Source: Nocardioides carbamazepini (GTDB lineage Bacteria > Actinomycetota > Actinomycetes > Propionibacteriales > Nocardioidaceae). Taken from it: DNA of 64,000 nt. Below are positions 60,069-64,000 of the stretch, in pieces (position 1 is the first letter of the stretch; each line of letters opens with the position of its first letter). Below the pieces are notes generated by a model. The model made no database searches. It was not told where the DNA came from and saw only the letters and a program-made list of their open reading frames with translations. Location: contig NZ_JAHTLF010000018.1 of assembly GCF_024614185.1 (NCBI RefSeq), positions 1-64,000 of the forward strand. The letters run 5' to 3'. Both the position numbers and the translations under genes were made by a program.

Positions 60069-60625
60069 TGGCCCGGATCTTCACCGCCGTCGTCCCCCCG
60101 GTCGAGGCCGTCGAGCACCTCGACGGCTTCCTCGAGCCCCGCCGTGCGGCCGCGCCGTTCCGCTGGACCCGCCCCGAGCAGCTGCACGTCACGCTCGCCT
60201 TCATGGCCGACGCCGAGGAGCGTCGGGTCGACGAGTACGTCGACCGGCTGGCCGACGCTCTCGACGATCTCCCGCCCGCGGTGCTGTCCCTGGCCGGTGC
60301 CGTCGCCTTCCCGAACGTCGCGGAGGGCCGTGTGCTCGCCACCGGGGTCACCGGCGACACCGACGACCTCGCCACGGCGTCGCTCCGAGCCCGCAACGCA
60401 GCGGTGGCCTGCGGGATCGAGGTCGACGGCCAGCGGTTCCGCCCCCACGTCACCGTCGCCCGCACCGGCGGCCGGTCGACCGAGCTGACCAGCTGGGTCC
60501 GGCTGCTCGAGACCTACGCGGGGCCGGCCTGGCCGCTCGCGTCCGTCCAGGTGCTCGCGTCCCACCTCGGCGAGGGGCCGCGCCGCACGCCGCGCTACGA
60601 GCCACTCGCCGAGATCGTGCTCTAG
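60068..60625 (+). CDS. thpR: RNA 2',3'-cyclic phosphodiesterase
   Basis: A 185-residue LigT/2H-phosphoesterase. Both catalytic H-x-T motifs are present: LHVTLAF (~residue 42) and RPHVTVAR (~residue 131). The enzyme opens 2',3'-cyclic phosphates of RNA ends to 2'-phosphates. ATG overlaps the VIT1-family stop by one base, so the two are co-transcribed. It is followed by a hairpin shared with the convergent pnt operon. Confidence 0.9.
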   Translation: MARIFTAVVPPVEAVEHLDGFLEPRRAAAPFRWTRPEQLHVTLAFMADAEERRVDEYVDRLADALDDLPPAVLSLAGAVAFPNVAEGRVLATGVTGDTDDLATASLRARNAAVACGIEVDGQRFRPHVTVARTGGRSTELTSWVRLLETYAGPAWPLASVQVLASHLGEGPRRTPRYEPLAEIVL

Positions 60626-60696
60626 CCCGCTGTTGCCCCACGCCGCCCACGCGTCCACCTGACCGCTGTCGGCACCCCCGCGGCGCGTGACACGCC

Positions 60697-60732
60697 GAGG
60701 GCCCGGTCCGCGCTGGCGGAACCGGGCCCTCG
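60697..60732. terminator. Bidirectional hairpin between thpR and pntB
   Basis: GAGGGCCCGGTCCGC and GCGGAACCGGGCCCTC form a 15-bp stem with a single bulge and a 4-5-base loop, placed between convergent genes 15 bases after the pntB stop. Confidence 0.75.
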
Positions 60733-60746
60733 ACGTACGACCGGGG

Positions 60747-62171
60747 TCAGTTGAGGTGGTGCACGATCTCCTCGACCTTGTCCTTCGCGTCGCCGAACAG
60801 CATCTGGCTGTTGTCGCGGAAGAACAGCGGGTTCTGCACACCGGCGTAGCCGGCGGCCATCGAGCGCTTGAACACGATCACATCGCGCGCGTTCCAGACC
60901 TCGAGGACCGGCATCCCCGCGATCGGGGAGGTCGGGTCCTCGGACGCGGCCGGGTTGACCGTGTCGTTGGCGCCGATGACCAGCACGACGTCCGTGTCCG
61001 GGAAGTCGTCGTTGATCTCGTCCATCTCGAGCACGATGTCGTAGGGCAGCTTGGCCTCGGCGAGCAGCACGTTCATGTGGCCCGGGAGGCGGCCCGCGAC
61101 GGGGTGGATGCCGAAGCGGACGTCGATGCCCTTGGCCCGCAGCTTCGCGGTCAGGTCGGCGACGGGGTACTGCGCCTGTGCCACGGCCATGCCGTAGCCC
61201 GGCGTGATGACCACCGACGAGGCGCCGGCGAGGAGCTCGGCGACGGCATCGGCCTGGATCTCGCGGTGCTCGCCGTAGTCCTTGTCGGCGCCCGCGGGGG
61301 CCTCGATGCCGAAGCCGCCCGCGATGACGGAGATGAACGAGCGGTTCATCGCCTTGCACATGATGTAGGACAGGTACGCACCCGAGGAGCCGACCAGCGC
61401 ACCGGTGACGATGAGCAGGTCGTTGCCGAGCAGGAAGCCCGAGGCGGCCGCGGCCCAACCGGAGTACGAGTTGAGCATCGAGACCACGACCGGCATGTCG
61501 CCGCCACCGATGGAGGCGACCAGGTGCCAGCCGAGCGCCAGCGCGAGCAGGGTCAGGACGCCGAGCAGGATGTCGGCCGACGTGTTGTCGTGGGTGTCGA
61601 GCGAGACGTAGATCGCGGTCAGGATCACGAACACGACGAGCGAGCCGATGTTGATGAAGTTCTTGCCCGGCAGCATGAGCGGGGCGGACTTCATCTTCGC
61701 CGACAGCTTCAGGTTGGCGACGATCGAGCCGGTGAAGGTGACCGCACCGATGAAGATGCCGATCGCGACCTCGGCCTCGTGGATGTTGACCAGGCTGTCC
61801 ATCGACTCGTGGGAGCCGAGGATGTGGCCGTTCCAGCCGATGGCGACGGCCGCGAGACCCACGAAGGAGTGCAGGAGCGCGATGAGCTCGGGCATCCCCG
61901 TCATCTCGACGAGCTTCGCGCGCCACAGTCCGATCGCGCCGCCGACGGCGATGGCGACGAGCATCAGGACGATGACCACGGCGCGGTCGTCGAGGAACTC
62001 GCTGACGTCGATGACGGCGGCCACGGTGGCGACGAGGGCGACGGCCATGCCGACGATGCCGAAGGTCAGGCCGTTGCGGGCCGACTCGTGCTTCGACAGA
62101 CCCGCCAGCGACAGGATGAACAGCAGCGCCGCGACGATATAGGCCGCACCGGTGATGGAGGTGATGTCCAT
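60747..62171 (-). CDS. pntB: NAD(P) transhydrogenase subunit beta
   Basis: A 474-residue membrane subunit of proton-translocating transhydrogenase. The N-terminal ~270 residues form about eight or nine helices. The C-terminal NADP-binding domain contains GYGMAVAQAQYPV, HPVAGRLPGHMNVLLAEAKL and VVLVIGANDTVNPAA. It couples hydride transfer from NADH to NADP with inward proton flow, supplying NADPH. It is co-transcribed with pntA, whose stop is three bases before the pntB start. Confidence 0.95.
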   Translation of the reverse strand: MDITSITGAAYIVAALLFILSLAGLSKHESARNGLTFGIVGMAVALVATVAAVIDVSEFLDDRAVVIVLMLVAIAVGGAIGLWRAKLVEMTGMPELIALLHSFVGLAAVAIGWNGHILGSHESMDSLVNIHEAEVAIGIFIGAVTFTGSIVANLKLSAKMKSAPLMLPGKNFINIGSLVVFVILTAIYVSLDTHDNTSADILLGVLTLLALALGWHLVASIGGGDMPVVVSMLNSYSGWAAAASGFLLGNDLLIVTGALVGSSGAYLSYIMCKAMNRSFISVIAGGFGIEAPAGADKDYGEHREIQADAVAELLAGASSVVITPGYGMAVAQAQYPVADLTAKLRAKGIDVRFGIHPVAGRLPGHMNVLLAEAKLPYDIVLEMDEINDDFPDTDVVLVIGANDTVNPAASEDPTSPIAGMPVLEVWNARDVIVFKRSMAAGYAGVQNPLFFRDNSQMLFGDAKDKVEEIVHHLN

Positions 62172-62174
62172 GGA

Positions 62175-63707
62175 TCAGGCTCCCTTGCTGAACATCGCGA
62201 GCATGCGGCGTGTGACCGCGAACCCACCGAAGACGTTGATCGACGCCAACAGGATCGCGACGGCCGACAGCACCAGGACCAGCGTGTCGTCGGTGGCGAT
62301 CTGGACGAGGGCACCCACGACCACGACGCCGGAGATGGCGTTGGTCACCGACATCAGCGGCGTGTGCAGCGCGTGGGCGACCTTGCCGATGACGTAGTAG
62401 CCGATCACGATCGACAGCATCAGCACGGTGAAGTGGCGACGCAGCTCGTCGGTCGGGGCGAGCGCGTTGACCAGCCAGAACACGCCGATCGCGCCGAGCA
62501 CCCAGCCGACCTTCGCGCCGGCCGACATCGGGGCCTTGGGCTCCTTGGCCGGAGCGGCGGCGACGGGAGCGGCGGGAGCGGCCGAGACCTGCACGGCCGG
62601 CGGCGGCCAGGTCGACTGGCCGTCGCGCACGACCGTGATCCCGCGCTGTACGACGTCCTCGAAGTCGAGGCCGAGGTTGCCGTCCTTCTCCGGGGTCAGC
62701 AGCTTGAGCAGGTTGACGATGTTCGTGCCGTACAGCTGCGACGTCTGTGCGGCCAGGCGGCCGGCGAGGTCGGTGTAGCCCAGGATCGTCACGCCGTTCG
62801 CGGTGACGACCCGCTGGTCGGCCACGGTGCCCGCGGCGTTGCCGCCGTTGGCCGCGGCCATGTCGACGATGACCGAGCCGTTCCTCATGCCCGCGACCGT
62901 CTCGGCGGTGAGCAGGCTGGGAGCCGGGCGCCCGGGGATCAGCGCGGTGGTGATGACGATGTCGGCGGCACGCGCCTCCTCGTCGTACATCGCGGCGGTC
63001 GCGGCGACCTGGGCCTCGGTCATCTCCTTGGCGTAGCCGTCGGAGGAGACCTCCTGCTCCATCTCGACGTGGACGAACTGCGCGCCCATCGACTCGACCT
63101 GCTCGGCGACCTCGGGACGCACGTCGAACGCACGCACCACGGCGCCCATCGCGGACGCGGCACCGATCGCGGCGAGACCGGCCACGCCGGCACCCACGAC
63201 GAACACGCGGGCGGGCGGGATCTTGCCCGCCGCGGTCACCTGGCCGGTGAACATCCGGCCGAACTCGTGGGCCGACTCGACGACGGCGCGGTAGCCCGCG
63301 ACGTTCGCCATCGAGGACAGCACGTCCATCGACTGCGCGCGCGAGATCCGCGGCACGGCGTCCATGGCCAGCGCCGTCACGCCCTGCGCCTGGAGCCTCT
63401 CGATCAGCTCGGGGCTGCGGCCCGGCGCCATCATCGAGATGACCGTGGCGCCCTTGCGGAGCCGGCCGATCTCCTCGTCGGTGGGGGCGTTGACCTTGAC
63501 GACGACGTCAGCGGCCCACACCTCCTGGGTCGTCCCGACCCGCACCCCAGCCTCCGCGAACGCGGTGTCGGGCTGGTCGGCGTGGTCGCCGGCGCCCGAC
63601 TCGACGATCACGTCGTAGCCGAGGTTGGTCAGTTGGGTTACGGTCTTTGCGGTCGCCGCTACCAGGGTTTCGCCCTGTTTCGACTCGCGCGGGATGCCGA
63701 TCAGCAT
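62175..63707 (-). CDS. pntA: NAD(P) transhydrogenase subunit alpha
   Basis: A 510-residue subunit. Residues ~1-375 are the NAD-binding alanine-dehydrogenase-like domain (MLIGIPRESKQGETLVAATA, VVGAGVAGLAAIGAASAMGA, ALIPGRPAPSLLTAETV). A Pro/Ala linker leads to about four C-terminal transmembrane helices. Thus the PntAA and PntAB parts, separate in some actinobacteria, are fused here as in E. coli. GGAGG lies before the ATG. First gene of the pntAB operon. Confidence 0.95.
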   Translation of the reverse strand: MLIGIPRESKQGETLVAATAKTVTQLTNLGYDVIVESGAGDHADQPDTAFAEAGVRVGTTQEVWAADVVVKVNAPTDEEIGRLRKGATVISMMAPGRSPELIERLQAQGVTALAMDAVPRISRAQSMDVLSSMANVAGYRAVVESAHEFGRMFTGQVTAAGKIPPARVFVVGAGVAGLAAIGAASAMGAVVRAFDVRPEVAEQVESMGAQFVHVEMEQEVSSDGYAKEMTEAQVAATAAMYDEEARAADIVITTALIPGRPAPSLLTAETVAGMRNGSVIVDMAAANGGNAAGTVADQRVVTANGVTILGYTDLAGRLAAQTSQLYGTNIVNLLKLLTPEKDGNLGLDFEDVVQRGITVVRDGQSTWPPPAVQVSAAPAAPVAAAPAKEPKAPMSAGAKVGWVLGAIGVFWLVNALAPTDELRRHFTVLMLSIVIGYYVIGKVAHALHTPLMSVTNAISGVVVVGALVQIATDDTLVLVLSAVAILLASINVFGGFAVTRRMLAMFSKGA

Positions 63708-63755
63708 CGAGCCTCCAGCCCTTCTGTGGATAAACGCGAGTCAACCTACACAGGG

Positions 63756-63776
63756 CGCACCCCCTTACGGGGGGCG
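63756..63776 (-). terminator. Candidate upp terminator
   Basis: CGCACCCCC and GGGGGGCG around TTAC form a short, very stable stem (one bulged base) in the 161-bp gap between the leftward upp and pntA genes. Its position downstream of upp and upstream of pntA suits a terminator. Confidence 0.45.
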
Positions 63777-63868
63777 TCTTACGTGTGACGTACGTCTAGG
63801 GGATGCCGCTTGCGCCCGGCCGGGCCGAGGTGCCTCACCCGGGCGCCTCGCCGGCGTGCGCCAGACGG

Positions 63869-64000
63869 TCAGCCGGCGGCGATCCCGTACATCCGGTCGC
63901 CCGCGTCGCCGAGGCCCGGAACGATGTAGCCCTTCTCGTTGAGCCGCTCGTCCATGGCCGCCGTCACGATCGTCACGGGGATGTCCAGGTCGTCCAGCTC
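63869..64000 (-). CDS. upp: Uracil phosphoribosyltransferase, C-terminal part
   Basis: Only the last 43 codons are in the window. The translation (VTAAMDERLNEKGYIVPGLG, then DAGDRMYG) is the conserved C-terminus of uracil phosphoribosyltransferase, whose GDAGDR segment contacts uracil. The enzyme makes UMP from uracil and PRPP in pyrimidine salvage. The gene continues beyond base 64000. Confidence 0.92.
   Translation of the reverse strand, partial: ELDDLDIPVTIVTAAMDERLNEKGYIVPGLGDAGDRMYGIAAG

Overview
The window is very GC-rich DNA with a strong G/C bias at codon third positions, tightly packed ATGA/GTGA-overlapping operons, a complete mycofactocin biosynthesis locus, a split AfsR/LAL-type regulator, a DrrAB exporter with a PadR regulator, and a proton-translocating transhydrogenase. 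Together these point to an actinobacterium, most likely of the Nocardioidaceae (Nocardioides-like). That placement is inference; no rRNA or tRNA gene is present. The first ~140 bases are almost pure C and look like an assembly or contig-end artefact.

Layout. (1) 0.2-4.6 kb: a small unknown protein, then an ECF sigma factor fused to a zinc-finger/membrane/Pro-rich extension, flanked by two paralogous regulators that share a C-terminal XRE-type helix-turn-helix. (2) 4.6-11.2 kb: the mycofactocin locus mftR < > mftA-B-C-D-E-SDR-mftF; mftG is absent. (3) 11.2-15.0 kb: a TPR lipoprotein, a secreted collagen-like protein, a GT2-TPR glycosyltransferase and a sirtuin deacylase. (4) 15.2-25.2 kb: TetR/MMPL exporter pair, DrrAB-like ABC exporter with PadR regulator, a MITE-like element, a LAL regulator and an acyl-CoA dehydrogenase. 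(5) 25.4-59.1 kb: a large catabolic island under an IclR regulator. It contains ferredoxin and reductase, a two-subunit Rieske dioxygenase, a Dabb-extradiol dioxygenase fusion, an M20-like hydrolase, hydantoinase, isochorismatase-type amidase, a molybdenum hydroxylase (small subunit plus fused large/medium subunits), a split TPP decarboxylase, a TRZ/ATZ-type amidohydrolase, a TauABC-type importer, an aldehyde dehydrogenase, a BMP-type (nucleoside-like) importer, an NDMA-dependent alcohol dehydrogenase, a self-sufficient P450, a fumarylacetoacetase-family hydrolase, another amidohydrolase, an HpcH/HpaI aldolase and a cupin. (6) 59.3-64.0 kb: VIT1-family transporter, RNA 2',3'-cyclic phosphodiesterase, pntB, pntA and the 3' end of upp.

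How it fits together. In the catabolic island, nearly every operon start carries the palindrome GCGAG-N7-CTCGC or a half-site of it, placed on or beside a recognisable promoter. This suggests one regulon, most simply controlled by the IclR protein at its left edge. The enzyme set implies breakdown of a molecule containing both an aromatic ring (Rieske dioxygenase, extradiol cleavage, FAH hydrolase, HpcH aldolase) and an N-heterocycle or ureide/hydantoin unit (molybdenum hydroxylase, hydantoinase, amidases, deaminase-type amidohydrolase). The substrate cannot be read from sequence. The NDMA-dependent alcohol dehydrogenase belongs to a family whose members use mycofactocin, so the island may depend on the cofactor made by the locus 41 kb upstream.

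The most unusual non-coding structure is a family of three arrays (15.0, 25.2 and 59.1 kb). Each is built from an 18-bp core (ACCCGGCGCAGATTGAAC) repeated at exactly 32-bp spacing, first in forward and then in reverse orientation around a central palindrome, and each lies immediately 3' of a gene. They are not CRISPRs.
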